A stretch of 64,000 nucleotides of DNA. Origin: Ferruginibacter sp. Its GTDB lineage: Bacteria > Bacteroidota > Bacteroidia > Chitinophagales > Chitinophagaceae. The stretch is taken from the NCBI GenBank assembly GCA_019638525.1, contig JAHBTO010000009.1:1-64000 (forward strand), in the 5' to 3' direction. Below are positions 1 to 11,000 of the stretch, in pieces. The notes under the pieces were generated by a model, which worked only from the letters and a program-made list of their open reading frames with translations, ran no database searches and was not told the DNA's origin. Made by a program: the position numbers and the translations under genes. Numbering within the stretch: position 1 is the first letter of the stretch; each line of letters opens with the position of its first letter.

Positions 1-142
1 AATGCCAGAGAGTTGTTGGTATAACATCAAACAAAAGCGCCAAAAAAAATTTCTATAAAATAAATTATTTTCTTTTAACAGGGCAGATTGCAAAAAAGGC
101 AGCGTTTTACATTATTTTTAGGTCTTAATTGCTTTTAAACCT

Positions 143-2746
143 ATGATGAAGAAATTTGTTTTCACTACTTTCCTTTTAATATTTTCAATCCCAATATTTG
201 CAAATCATATTTCGGGTGGTGAAATGATTTATCAATACATCGGGCCCGGAAACACATCAAACAGTAAACGATATAAAATCACTTTAAGATTATTCAGAGA
301 TAACCTTGGTGGCGGCGCTCAAATGCCAGCCAATGTATTTATTGGAATTTATAACATGGATAATCTATCCCTTGTTTCGGGATCGGCATTTAATGTAAAT
401 AGAACAAGTTTAATAGATGTACCTGTTACGCCGGCTCCTTCCTGTATGCAAAACCCACCAATACTTGATTATCAAATGGGTATTTTTGAACTTATTGTTG
501 ACTTATCAAATAATTCATTTGGCTATACTGCAGCATATCAAACTTGTTGCCGCATTTATCCACTAGAAAATGTATTAACACAAAACCAACCTGCACAAGG
601 TGAAGGCTCAACATATTCTTGTATTATCCCCGGTACCAACCAACTTGCATCGGGTAATAACAGCAGCCCACAATTTAGAACCCAGTTAACGAGGGTATGT
701 TATAAATCAAAGTTCACTTTCGATTTTGGCGCTACTGACCCGGATGGTGATTCGTTGGTTTATTCATTTTGTGATGCATATAACAGGGGTAACTCTTCAA
801 ATTCGGCAAATGTTACTCCTTCTACACCACCCTATCAGTCTGTAAATTATATAAATGGCTATTCAGGTAGTAGTCCTTTAGGTTCGGGTGCAATCATAAA
901 TTCACAAACCGGTTTAATTACGGGTATAGCCCCACAAAATCCGGGCAGGTATGTTGTTTGTGTTTGTATTGCTGAATACCGTAATGGAGTTCTTATTAGC
1001 CGTCATCGTAAAGATTTTATCTTAACAGTAAGTAATTGTGATATTGTATCTGCAACTCTCCTTAACAGTTACCCAAGTTGCGATGGGTTTACTTTAACGT
1101 TTGAAAACATGACGCCATCGTTAGCAATACAATCATATGATTGGGATTTTGGTGATGGCAACACATCAACACTTTCATCGCCTACCCATACTTATGCCGA
1201 TACCGGTACATATATTTTAAAATTAGTTGTTAACCGTGGGCTTCCCTGTTCCGATTCTACTACTGCCATTGTAAAAGTTTATCCCGGATTTTTTCCTGAT
1301 TTTTCTTATGCAGGTCAATGCCAGAAAGTGCCGGTACAATTTACCGATCTTACCACTGCTACTTATGGGGCATCTGCAAAATGGAACTGGAACTTTGGTG
1401 ATTTAGCCTCACCAACTAACACATCAAACATTAAAAACCCCACACACACTTATAACAATACCGGCACGTATACCGTTAGTTTAATTGTTGAAACTGATAA
1501 AGGTTGTATAGATACTTTGCAAAAAACAATTACTATACTTGATAAACCACCATTAACTGTACCTAACGATACGCTTATCTGCATCATAGATACTTTGCAA
1601 TTAAATGCAGTGGGCACCGGTAGCTTTGTTTGGTCACCCAATTACAATATCAGCAACGTAAATATCAATAACCCGCTGGTTAGCCCCGATGTTACTACCA
1701 CTTACCAGGTAAGGCTTACCGATCCTTTTGGTTGCGTGGCAACCGACTCGGTAAAAGTTAATGTAAAATCTTTTGTAACCTTATTTGCCGGTAACGATAC
1801 AACTATTTGCGCTAAAGATTCAGTCTTACTGCAACTAAACAGTGATGCATTGTATTATTTATGGACACCGGCTACAGGACTAAACAACCCTACTATACAA
1901 AACCCTAAAGCAGCCCCATTGGTAACTACCACCTACCATGTTGTTGGCAGCATTGGTAAATGTATTGCACAGGATGATATTACCATTACCCCCGTGCCTT
2001 ACCCGGCTGCCAATGCCGGCGCCGATCAAACCATTTGCCTGGGACAGTCGGCTCAACTGAATGCATCGGGTGGCAGTATTTATTCCTGGAGTCCTGCTGC
2101 ATTTTTATCAGCAACCAATATTCCCAACCCGGTATCGGTTAACCCTATCGACAATGTACGATATATTGTTACAGTAAGGGATGTATTGGGCTGCCCCAAA
2201 CCTGTAAAAGATACTATGCTGCTAACGGTGGCTAATATAATTGCAGATGCCGGCCCAAGAGATACATCGGTGGTATTAGACCAACCGCTGCAACTGAATG
2301 CAACAGGCAGTATCAATTATGCATGGACACCTACCACATGGCTTAATAATACTGCAATCAGTAACCCCATTGCATTGCCGCAAAACGATATTGAATATGT
2401 TGTAAGGGTTAGCAATGATATAGGTTGTTTTGATACCGACAGTATACGGGTGCATGTATTTAAGTTAAAACCCGACCTGTATGTACCCAATGCATTTACA
2501 CCTAATGGCGATGGCAACAATGATATTTTTAAACCCATACCTATTGGTATGAAATCGGTAGATATTTTTAGGGTGTACAACCGATGGGGACAATTGCTAT
2601 ATTCAGGAACCGGTAATGGCGCCGGCTGGGACGGAACATTTGGAGGCAAAGGACAGGAAACAGCAACCTATGTTTGGTATGCCGAAGGAGTAGATTACCT
2701 GAACAACAAAATAAAAAGAAAAGGAACGGTGGTATTGATAAGGTAG
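143..2746 (+). CDS. Secreted PKD-domain protein with gliding-motility-type C-terminal domain
   Basis: Large cell-surface or secreted protein, 867 aa. A signal peptide (about residues 1-20) ends before the mature start NHISGGEM. Two PKD-like beta-sandwich domains carry the motifs DWDFGDGN (about residue 333) and WNWNFGD (about 414). Four or so Ig-like repeats follow, of the pattern W-P-x(n)-NP-x(n)-TTY-x(n)-GC. The C-terminus (about 778-867) has the AFTPNGDG-N-D and FNRWG-type motifs of the gliding-motility-associated C-terminal domain, a type B sorting signal for the type IX secretion system in Bacteroidota. Such proteins are usually adhesins or surface-matrix proteins; the ligand is unknown. 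A second ATG at 146 is an equally possible start. The next gene is a longer paralogue in the same orientation. Confidence 0.88.
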   Translation: MMKKFVFTTFLLIFSIPIFANHISGGEMIYQYIGPGNTSNSKRYKITLRLFRDNLGGGAQMPANVFIGIYNMDNLSLVSGSAFNVNRTSLIDVPVTPAPSCMQNPPILDYQMGIFELIVDLSNNSFGYTAAYQTCCRIYPLENVLTQNQPAQGEGSTYSCIIPGTNQLASGNNSSPQFRTQLTRVCYKSKFTFDFGATDPDGDSLVYSFCDAYNRGNSSNSANVTPSTPPYQSVNYINGYSGSSPLGSGAIINSQTGLITGIAPQNPGRYVVCVCIAEYRNGVLISRHRKDFILTVSNCDIVSATLLNSYPSCDGFTLTFENMTPSLAIQSYDWDFGDGNTSTLSSPTHTYADTGTYILKLVVNRGLPCSDSTTAIVKVYPGFFPDFSYAGQCQKVPVQFTDLTTATYGASAKWNWNFGDLASPTNTSNIKNPTHTYNNTGTYTVSLIVETDKGCIDTLQKTITILDKPPLTVPNDTLICIIDTLQLNAVGTGSFVWSPNYNISNVNINNPLVSPDVTTTYQVRLTDPFGCVATDSVKVNVKSFVTLFAGNDTTICAKDSVLLQLNSDALYYLWTPATGLNNPTIQNPKAAPLVTTTYHVVGSIGKCIAQDDITITPVPYPAANAGADQTICLGQSAQLNASGGSIYSWSPAAFLSATNIPNPVSVNPIDNVRYIVTVRDVLGCPKPVKDTMLLTVANIIADAGPRDTSVVLDQPLQLNATGSINYAWTPTTWLNNTAISNPIALPQNDIEYVVRVSNDIGCFDTDSIRVHVFKLKPDLYVPNAFTPNGDGNNDIFKPIPIGMKSVDIFRVYNRWGQLLYSGTGNGAGWDGTFGGKGQETATYVWYAEGVDYLNNKIKRKGTVVLIR

Positions 2747-2766
2747 GTGGGAGTTGGGGGTTGGCC

Positions 2767-2790
2767 GTTGTTGGTAGCCAGACCAACAAC
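2767..2790 (+). terminator. Hairpin terminator after first PKD gene
   Basis: A perfect 9-bp inverted repeat (GTTGTTGGT, 6-nt loop, ACCAACAAC) starts about 20 nt after the stop codon and is followed by a T-rich stretch (TTTATCTTTTT). It probably ends the first PKD transcript before its paralogue. Confidence 0.6.
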
Positions 2791-3000
2791 ATTTATCTTT
2801 TTACATTCAACTTTTTGTACACACAATTACAATTTTTAAACAGCCATTTTCATTTCTCAATTATTGTAAACTAATCAAGGTTTATTTAATTGGCGGCCAA
2901 CATTGGCTGAAAAGTACTTCCATTTATAGCCATCCACCCAACATAAAACCCATTCTTTGATAAGCCGGTCTTTTTAGTTAGTTTTAACCCCATATTCATA

Positions 3001-6000
3001 ATGACTTCAATGAAAAGATATTTACTGCTAATACTTTTAACTTTTGCCGGTTTACAAAATATTTATGCCAACCATACTAAAGGCGGATGGATGTATTATG
3101 AATACTTGGGGCCTGGTGTAATTGACCCTACAAAACTGATGTATAGGATTGGTTTAAATCTTTATATCGATTGTGCCTCTACAACTATAGAACCAACCTG
3201 GAATTTTTCTTTTTTTAATGGCAAAGCCCCATACAACTTTATACAAGATATAAGTGTAAATGCAGCTCCTTATTATGATATTAATGGATGTACGCTTCCA
3301 AGCTGTTACCCTTGTATTAATAATATCCCTCCAAGGTGTTACAGAATAATTAATTATGAAACTATTGTTGAATTAGCACAATCGCCTGATGGATATATCA
3401 TTTCAAAACAAAGATGTTGCAGGGTCATTGGCATTTCAAACATACAAGCTCCTTCTAACAATTTTGGAGCAACTTATACAATTAGAATACCCGGTTTTAA
3501 TGATGGTCCAACAGCCCCTATGAATACGAGTCCAAAATTTGTATTTAATGATACAGCTATCGTTTGTGGTAACAATCCATTTACGCTAAATTTTAAAGCT
3601 ACTGATGCAGATGCTGATTCATTGTCATATTCTTTTGTTAGTGCCTATGAGGGAGGCACTTCCGGCAATCCTAATCCAAATACTGCAGCACCTCCACCTT
3701 ATGGTTCTGTAATTTATTCTCCTCCTTACAGTGGGAGTCAACCTTTAGGTGCTTCAGTTAGTATTAACCCGGTTACAGGTGTAATAAGTGGTACAGCACC
3801 ACCAAATGGAGAGTATGTAATATGTGTTTTAGTTCAGGAATTTAGAAATGGTTTATTTATTGGAGAAAGCAGGAAGGAATTACATTTAAAAACAACTCCT
3901 TGTACACCTCTTGTTGCAAATCCTAATTTTAATTCTGTAACATGCGATGGATTTACAGTTACATTAACGCAAAATACTCCCGGAAATCCTGATACATATT
4001 TTTGGGATTTTGGCGATCCTGCCAGTGGACCACTTAATTATTCCAGTTTACCCAATCCAACACATACTTTTACCGATACAGGAGTATTCAATATAAAATT
4101 AGTAGTATCAATAGCAGGATTATGTTCTGATTCTATAACAAAACCTCTTGGCGTTTATCCAAACTTTTTCCCGGGCTTTATTAATTCTGCTCCAATGTGC
4201 AGAAATGTACCTATACAGTTTACCGATACCACTTATTTTCAATATGGCAATGTAACTGCCTGGCGTTGGGATTTTGGTGACGGTTCTACGCTGGCAGATA
4301 CCAGTCACTTGCAAAACCCCATTTATACTTACCCGGGGCCGGGTACTTATAATGTAGAACTTACCGTTACCAATGATAAAGGTTGTGTAAACACTTATAC
4401 AAAATCCATCACCATCAACGATAACCCGGTACTTAATTTATTAACTGCCGATTCAATCTATTGCGGCCTCGACAGCCTTCAGTTAAATGCCACCGGAACC
4501 GGAGCCTTCAATTGGCTGCCGGCCACCAATATTATTGGCGCTACAACCGCTAACCCAAGAGTTTTTCCGCCGGCGCCTACACGCTATACCGTTACACTTA
4601 CAGATGCTAACGGCTGCAAAAGCACCGACTCGGTGATGGTAACACCAAAATTCGATCTTAGTAATTCAATTGTTGCCAACAACACATCCATTTGCGAAGA
4701 AGATACCATACAACTAAATGGCAATAGCAATTACAACACTAATATCACCTGGCAATGGACGCCTGCAGGCAGTGTGGAATCGCCAACGTTGCAAAATACC
4801 CGTGCATATCCATCAATAAACACCACCTATACTTTAACTACCCAATGGGGAAGTAATTGTATAGCACAGGCCACACAAAATATTACAGTAAAACCATTAG
4901 CCATACCAAATGCCGGACCCGACGCTGCACTATGTAACGGACAAGCAAGCATACAACTTCTTGCAAGTGGTGGCGATACCTATCAATGGACACCTACTGA
5001 AGGCTTAAGCGACCCCAACATTCCAAACCCAATTGCATCGCCATCTGTAACCACCACTTACGTGGTAGCTGTAGGGGTTAATGGTTGTGCCAAAACCAGG
5101 TCAGACAGCATGGTGCTTACTGTACGTACATTACCAACCATTTCTACCACCAACGATACACTTATTTGTATAATTGATACCTTACAGTTAAACACAACAG
5201 GCGTTGGTAATTTTGTATGGACGCCCAATTACAATATCAGTAATACTAATATTGCTAACCCGCTTGTTAGTCCCGATGTACCCACCACATACAGGGTAAG
5301 GCTAACCGATAGCTTTGGATGCTATAGGGATGATTCTGTTTTTGTAGATGTAAAAACAGGCGTTATGCTTAATGCCGGAGCAGATACCACTATTTGCCAA
5401 ACCGATACCATCCGGTTGAATACTGTGAGCGATGGGTTGTATTATCAATGGACGCCGGCAACTTATTTAGATTACAGCAATATAAAAAATCCGCTTGCAG
5501 CTCCACTAACAAGCACTACTTATACAGTTGTATCTAGTATTGGTAAATGCAGCAGCACCGATGATATCACTATTAATGTAGTGCCTTATCCCAAAGCTAA
5601 TGCCGGTGCCGATGTTGCGGTATGCAATGGTTTTTCGGCACAACTGAATGCAAGCGGCGGCAGCAGTTATGCCTGGAGCCCGGCAGCTTTTTTAAATAAT
5701 ACTTCTATACCAAACCCTGTATCTCAAAAACCTACTGCAAGCATACAATATATAGTAACGGTTAGGGATAACCTTGGTTGCCCCAAACCTGTAAAAGACA
5801 GTGTATGGGTGTTGGTAGCACCACCGGTAATAGCCAATGCCGGCCCTGCCGATACCACAGTGGTTCTTGGCCAACCATTACAGTTAAATGCTACTGGAGG
5901 CGATACATATATTTGGTCGCCTGCCACATCATTAAGCAATTCAAATATCAGCAACCCTATAGCTCTGCCTCAGGATGATATTACATATATGCTTACAGCT

Positions 6001-6336
6001 ACAACAACACAGGGATGTATTGGTACAGATTTTATCAATGTAAAAGTATATAAAGTAGATCCCGACTTGTATGTACCATCGGCATTTACACCCAATGGCG
6101 ATGGGCTTAACGATATTCTTAAACCTATTTTACTGGGCATGAAGGAGCTTCATTATTTTAAAGTGTTTAACCGCTGGGGCAAACTATTGTATTCAACCAC
6201 ACAAAAAGATACAGGATGGGATGGCAGGTTTAATGGAAAAGCACAAGATGCTGCAACCTATATTTGGATGGCCGAAGGAATAAATTATAAAGGTGATTTA
6301 AAACAGAAAAAAGGATATACAGTTTTAATAAGATAA
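3001..6336 (+). CDS. Secreted PKD-domain protein with gliding-motility-type C-terminal domain, longer paralogue
   Basis: Paralogue (1111 aa) of the preceding gene with the same plan. The signal peptide (about 1-24) precedes NHTKGGWMYY; PKD motifs FWDFGD (about 335) and RWDFGDGS (about 422) follow; then more Ig-like repeats than its neighbour, and a terminal sorting domain with AFTPNGDGLND (about 1023-1111). Expected to leave the cell through the type IX system, two components of which (sprA, porV) are in this window. One repeat block (about residues 715-780) is nearly identical to a block in the upstream protein, so the length difference probably comes from repeat gain or loss. A start at the ATG at 3010 (MKRYLLL) is also possible. 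Substrate or binding partner cannot be told. Confidence 0.88.
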   Translation: MTSMKRYLLLILLTFAGLQNIYANHTKGGWMYYEYLGPGVIDPTKLMYRIGLNLYIDCASTTIEPTWNFSFFNGKAPYNFIQDISVNAAPYYDINGCTLPSCYPCINNIPPRCYRIINYETIVELAQSPDGYIISKQRCCRVIGISNIQAPSNNFGATYTIRIPGFNDGPTAPMNTSPKFVFNDTAIVCGNNPFTLNFKATDADADSLSYSFVSAYEGGTSGNPNPNTAAPPPYGSVIYSPPYSGSQPLGASVSINPVTGVISGTAPPNGEYVICVLVQEFRNGLFIGESRKELHLKTTPCTPLVANPNFNSVTCDGFTVTLTQNTPGNPDTYFWDFGDPASGPLNYSSLPNPTHTFTDTGVFNIKLVVSIAGLCSDSITKPLGVYPNFFPGFINSAPMCRNVPIQFTDTTYFQYGNVTAWRWDFGDGSTLADTSHLQNPIYTYPGPGTYNVELTVTNDKGCVNTYTKSITINDNPVLNLLTADSIYCGLDSLQLNATGTGAFNWLPATNIIGATTANPRVFPPAPTRYTVTLTDANGCKSTDSVMVTPKFDLSNSIVANNTSICEEDTIQLNGNSNYNTNITWQWTPAGSVESPTLQNTRAYPSINTTYTLTTQWGSNCIAQATQNITVKPLAIPNAGPDAALCNGQASIQLLASGGDTYQWTPTEGLSDPNIPNPIASPSVTTTYVVAVGVNGCAKTRSDSMVLTVRTLPTISTTNDTLICIIDTLQLNTTGVGNFVWTPNYNISNTNIANPLVSPDVPTTYRVRLTDSFGCYRDDSVFVDVKTGVMLNAGADTTICQTDTIRLNTVSDGLYYQWTPATYLDYSNIKNPLAAPLTSTTYTVVSSIGKCSSTDDITINVVPYPKANAGADVAVCNGFSAQLNASGGSSYAWSPAAFLNNTSIPNPVSQKPTASIQYIVTVRDNLGCPKPVKDSVWVLVAPPVIANAGPADTTVVLGQPLQLNATGGDTYIWSPATSLSNSNISNPIALPQDDITYMLTATTTQGCIGTDFINVKVYKVDPDLYVPSAFTPNGDGLNDILKPILLGMKELHYFKVFNRWGKLLYSTTQKDTGWDGRFNGKAQDAATYIWMAEGINYKGDLKQKKGYTVLIR

Positions 6337-6380
6337 TGCATCTTACAACCACACAATAAAAAATTGATTTTTAAAATTAC

Positions 6381-6416
6381 AATATCCCGCAATCAAAATC
6401 TGCGGGATATTTTTTG
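6381..6416 (+). terminator. Intrinsic terminator after second PKD gene
   Basis: Stem of 11 bp (AATATCCCGCA / TGCGGGATATT) with a 9-nt loop, followed directly by a T run. It lies 45 nt after the stop codon of the second PKD gene. Confidence 0.75.
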
Positions 6417-6494
6417 CGGAGAACAAAATCAAATACACTGTATTTTTATCAACCCTGTTTTTTAAAATCCCTTGCTTAAAGTATCTTGTGTGGT

Positions 6495-7256
6495 ATGAAT
6501 AAGATTGTTTTAATAACAGGCGCCACATCGGGCATTGGCAGGGCCTGTGCCATAAAGTTTGCATCGGCAAAATATGATGTAATTATTACCGGTCGCAGAA
6601 ATGAGCGGTTAGCTGAATTAAAAAACCAGCTTGAGAATGATTACGGGATAGAAGTACTCTCTTTGTGTTTTGACGTACAAGATAAACAAACAACAAATGA
6701 TATACTAACCAACCTGCTTCCACGCTGGCAAAAAATAGATGTATTGATAAACAATGCCGGCCTTGCCCTGGGCCGTGATAGTTTTGAAAATGCTGAAATG
6801 GATGATTGGGAAACCATGCTAAACAGTAATGTACACGGGTTGTTATATGTAAGCAAAGCAGTTTTGCCGTATATGCTGGCGCAAAAGAAAGGTCATATCA
6901 TTAATATGGGTTCGGTGGCTGGCAAAGAAGTGTACGAAAATGGCAATGTTTATTGTGCCAGTAAATTTGCAGTAGATGCCATCAGCAGGGGCATGCGTAT
7001 CGACTTACTTAAAAATAATATTAAAGTTACCTGCATCAATCCCGGGGCAGTAGAAACTGAATTTTCGGAAGTTCGTTTTAAAGGCGATAAGGAAACAGCC
7101 AAAGCTGCATACAAAGGTTTAACTCCATTAACAGCTGGCGATATTGCCGATGCAGTTTTTTACTGTGCATCACTGCCGCCTCATGTTTGTGTAAACGACT
7201 TGGTTATCACCTGCACTCAACAGGCTGGCACTTATTATTTTAATAAAAATTTGTAA
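6495..7256 (+). CDS. SDR family NAD(P)-dependent oxidoreductase
   Basis: Short-chain dehydrogenase/reductase of 253 aa, cytosolic. The N-terminal cofactor motif is TGATSGIG (about residues 8-15), followed by the NNAG motif (about 85) and the catalytic YCASK (about 156-160) with a serine upstream in NMGSVAGK. The stretch NPGAVETEFS after the active site resembles the YdfG-type serine/3-hydroxy acid dehydrogenase branch, which oxidises small hydroxy acids; the substrate is inferred only from this. The ATG at 6495 is chosen over an upstream TTG at 6486. It stands alone between two terminators, so it is probably transcribed by itself. Confidence 0.88.
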   Translation: MNKIVLITGATSGIGRACAIKFASAKYDVIITGRRNERLAELKNQLENDYGIEVLSLCFDVQDKQTTNDILTNLLPRWQKIDVLINNAGLALGRDSFENAEMDDWETMLNSNVHGLLYVSKAVLPYMLAQKKGHIINMGSVAGKEVYENGNVYCASKFAVDAISRGMRIDLLKNNIKVTCINPGAVETEFSEVRFKGDKETAKAAYKGLTPLTAGDIADAVFYCASLPPHVCVNDLVITCTQQAGTYYFNKNL

Positions 7257-7417
7257 CCAATTAGCTTTAATAACCAATTGAAAACCTTTATGTTAATGCA
7301 ATAAACAACTGCATTATCCGTTATTTATCACACTTATCAGCTTTAAGAAGGATTGAAATTCTGGTTTTAAAGTTGTATAATTGTGTTATCCTTTATCCAA
7401 ATTGATGTTTAATCACT

Positions 7418-7891
7418 ATGAAAACCCGTATCCTGCCAATATTATTTCTATCACTTATTTTGCCGGCTTTAAGCACAATAGCACAAAATGTTATCAGGCA
7501 ACAACCATGCACTTCACCCGAAATTTTACACCAGGCCGATAGCATTAAACAAATTTTAGCCAAACAGGGATTTACAGTTGTACGAGAAGCATCTATGCAA
7601 ATGGTTAGCGAATACGAAATGCCGGTAATTGTACCATTAACTGAAGGCAGTTGGTACCAGTTTGTATTTATTGGAGATATTACTTCAAGATTATACGAAG
7701 TGAGGATGTACGACTGGAATGAAAAACAGGTAGTATATCAAAAAAAATACTGGGGCGATGTGGATGGAAATGTTATCAGCTATTCATACATACCAAAATT
7801 CTCAGAGTTTCACATGATAAAACCTGTACAGGTTAATAAAAAGAAAAAAGATTTATGTGGCTATGTGATGCTGCTTAAAAAAACTAAATAA
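7418..7891 (+). CDS. Hypothetical exported protein
   Basis: 157-aa protein not recognised as a named family. Residues 1-22 form a clear signal peptide (MKTR, a hydrophobic core, then STIAQ), so the mature protein should be periplasmic or outer-membrane associated. The mature part is mixed alpha/beta, contains two cysteines and ends in a lysine-rich patch (NKKKKD) before the last strand. No lipobox and no T9SS sorting tail are visible. It sits alone, downstream of the SDR gene with a 161-bp gap, and is followed by a strong terminator shared with sprA. No function can be assigned. Confidence 0.75.
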   Translation: MKTRILPILFLSLILPALSTIAQNVIRQQPCTSPEILHQADSIKQILAKQGFTVVREASMQMVSEYEMPVIVPLTEGSWYQFVFIGDITSRLYEVRMYDWNEKQVVYQKKYWGDVDGNVISYSYIPKFSEFHMIKPVQVNKKKKDLCGYVMLLKKTK

Positions 7892-7913
7892 TTCCAGTGC
7901 TTGGTTTTATAAA

Positions 7914-7943
7914 AAAATCCTCCATTTTCCGGAGGATTTTATT
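7914..7943. terminator. Bidirectional terminator between hypothetical gene and sprA
   Basis: A 10-bp perfect stem (AAAATCCTCC / GGAGGATTTT) with a 7-nt loop is flanked by A/T runs on both sides. It lies between the 3' ends of two converging genes and can serve both. Confidence 0.75.
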
Positions 7944-8039
7944 TGCGTACTATTCTAAAAAAGAATATTAATTACAATTTATAAAACAACAATAATTCTT
8001 TTTTCTTACCTTCTTTTAATATTTTACTTAATCACCCAA

Positions 8040-11000
8040 TTACTGCGTTAACGATATCCTCACTTGTACGCCTGCCCTTGTATTTACAATAGGTGCGCTG
8101 GATGATATGTATGGGTTTATCCTTCGTTGATCGAAATATAGTTTGATGTTGATGCGGTTGTTGAGGAAATAATCTATAGAAGGTGATATGGTGATATCCC
8201 TGCTGCCACCGGTGGCAAAATTATTATCCTGGTCTAACCGGCTGTTTGCTGTTACATTATCTCTAATCCTGAAATCGAGCCTGAAATTAATTTCATTGTC
8301 AAGTTTATTGCCGCCATCTTTATTTAAAAACTTAGGTAGTTTTAAACCTGCCAGTAATTTAAGGCCACGTTTACGATAACCGGCTCCTATCGAGAATTCG
8401 GTACTCCGTACTTCGCTAAGCTGGTAATCTACCAGGCTTAGGCTAAGTTGTCTCGATTTAGAATATTCAAATTTTGCCTGTAGTTGATTGGTAAACATCA
8501 TATCTAATCCTATCAATGGCGAAAACTGCTCGCCGATGCTAACATTAGGAATTAAGAAATAAGGTATATAATTCTTCGACAGTGTGTCGTAAAAAGAAGG
8601 GTAACCATATCTTGATACATCCTGGTACAACAAGGCCGATGTGAAACCATTCATGCTTAAGTTGCCGGTATAGCCATGAGAGATACTGAAATTGGTAAAA
8701 ATCTTATCCATGCCTTTAACCCTGCTAAGGCCATTATAATCCAGCTTCCAGTTTAATTTTGGTTTAATGCCACGGAACGGGTTTGATTTTATATTGGGGT
8801 TATTTTGATTGATGAGCGAAACTTTGTTTGGATCCTGCCCGGTATATGCGGCAACAAAAGCCGGAATCAACACATCTACAGCATATTTTCCATAGCCATA
8901 ATAATAGCCCTCGGCATCGGGTGTGGTTTGCCCGTTAATAATATTATATTTATTTGACTTGCCCAATCGTTCAGAAAGTATGCGCCTGTAATCCTGAAAT
9001 TTGATGAATGTTTCAGAAATACGGTTGGGGTCAAACTTGCCAAATAAAGTTTTAAATGCTATATACGAAACATCAAAGCCGCCACCGGCATAAGGGTTCA
9101 GATGTTGAAATGTACGGTTGGTGCCTCCGCTTGTATCTACATACCTAAAGGTTTCGGAATAGTTTTTATTAAATGTTTTGTTCAGGTTTAAAGTAATGTT
9201 CAAATCCCTGATGGGTTCTAATTGTGCAGAGAGAGTTACATGCTGATCGAAACTTTGCATGAAGATGCTGTTGAATGTAGTATCTTTTGTAATTAACCCT
9301 TTTTGTGCAGCTTTATTTAGCCAGGTGGTATCGGGTTGCCGCCCAAGTATAAAGTCTATACCAGGCGCCATACTTTTCCAGTTTTGACCTACATATTTCG
9401 TACTATCGGTATAGCCCGGTAAACGGGTATGTGCATTTTCCGAAATTGAAAAATTAGCCTGTTTAATACTTGTTAGCAGTTTACCAAAAACTTTAAGCCC
9501 ATTACTTACATAAGGCATTGCCGTTTGGTCAACAATCCTTTTTCTTTTTACTACTTTTCTACCGCTCTTTTTTACAATGGTATCTTTTACAATCTTCACC
9601 CTCGAGCGCCATTTTTCCTGGTCGGCTTTATTGCTTGGCGCATCCAGTTGCCTTATCCATTTAGATTTTTGGTACAACTTGGTAAAATCAAACTGTGCCG
9701 TAGCTTCGGATTGCTGCCCGTTTTCAAGTATATTACCCAGTTCTACTACCAGGCGTGAAGCGCCTATCCAATTATACGAAGCCTGGTAACGCAGGTTAAT
9801 AGTGGTCCAGTCAAGCAATGGAAACTTGCTGGTAGGCAATGTATAAGTAAAGTTTGCCGAGTGGGTATAAGTGGTGTTTCTTCCGCCTTTTAACAGGTTG
9901 CGCCAAACTGTATCTCTCTTTTGTTTTGTATCTAACCTGCCTTCGGGTTCATCTATTCTAGAATTATTGATAGCAGTAAAATCAAAATTCAAGCTCCGTG
10001 TAAAGTTCCAACGTAAAATATAATTACGCTGAAACGTATAATATTTATCATAGGTTTCGGGTATCTGGTATTTTGATGTACCGATACTGCGTGGCCTGAT
10101 AGCACCAAACTGCCTGTTAACATCGGCTCTAAAACTTAATTGAGAAGGGATGAGATTAAAATTGAAATCTTTCACCAGGTCAAACCAGTGTGTTTTTCTT
10201 TTGGTGAAGAATTTTAATTTTTTAAATGGCTCAATATATTTTGGCTGAGGCGAAAAATTATACCCCAGGCCATAGCGGTGCCTTGTAATTTCATTGCTTT
10301 CAATAAGCGGTGTATGATTTTTTATTTTCAGGTACGAGTAGCTGAAATCAAAATTCGAAATGTCGTAAATCTTAGGCGCCTTGGTACTTGTTCGGTTCTT
10401 ACGCACATTGGTGAAATTGATGGTGGTGGTGCTGGTAAAATCTATTGCATTATTTTTTATAGAGTCTTTTGCATCGCCGGAAGCATCTCTTAATTTATCT
10501 TTTAGTTTTATGTCGAGATCATAGGGGTCGTATTCCGGTGTGCTCACCTGTTGGTCGTAACTGGCAAATACCGGAATAGATATGGCTGCTTTTGCAGGCA
10601 GCAGTTTACCCAGTTCGAGGTTTGTAGATACACTAAACTGGTAGAAGTTATCCCTGTATCGGTCATTAACTCTTTGCTCAAGCGTACCAAAACCTGAGCT
10701 ATGTGTATTTGCCGATACAGATATGGTGCCCAGGTCGGCCAGGTTAAGGTCAAGCCTGCCCAAAGCAGCCCATCCGCCTTTTTCATCTATTGATGAAAGC
10801 CTTAGTTCATTTACCCACACTTCGCCACAGGCGCTGGTGGCATTGGTGTTTTCTACACCTAATAATATGCCTCTTATTTCGCCAAGATTAGGGTTACCCA
10901 TTACGGAATACATGTGACCGTTAGCCTGTTGCTGCCGGTATATTACAGTTGGCGAAGCAGATAAATCTGTGTTTCTCGCCTGTTTTAATTTTACCAAAGA

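Noticed and set aside
1..142. Promoter for the first PKD gene
   Set aside because: The region is AT-rich but no TTG plus TAnnTTTG pair with proper spacing could be found; nothing else is seen in it.
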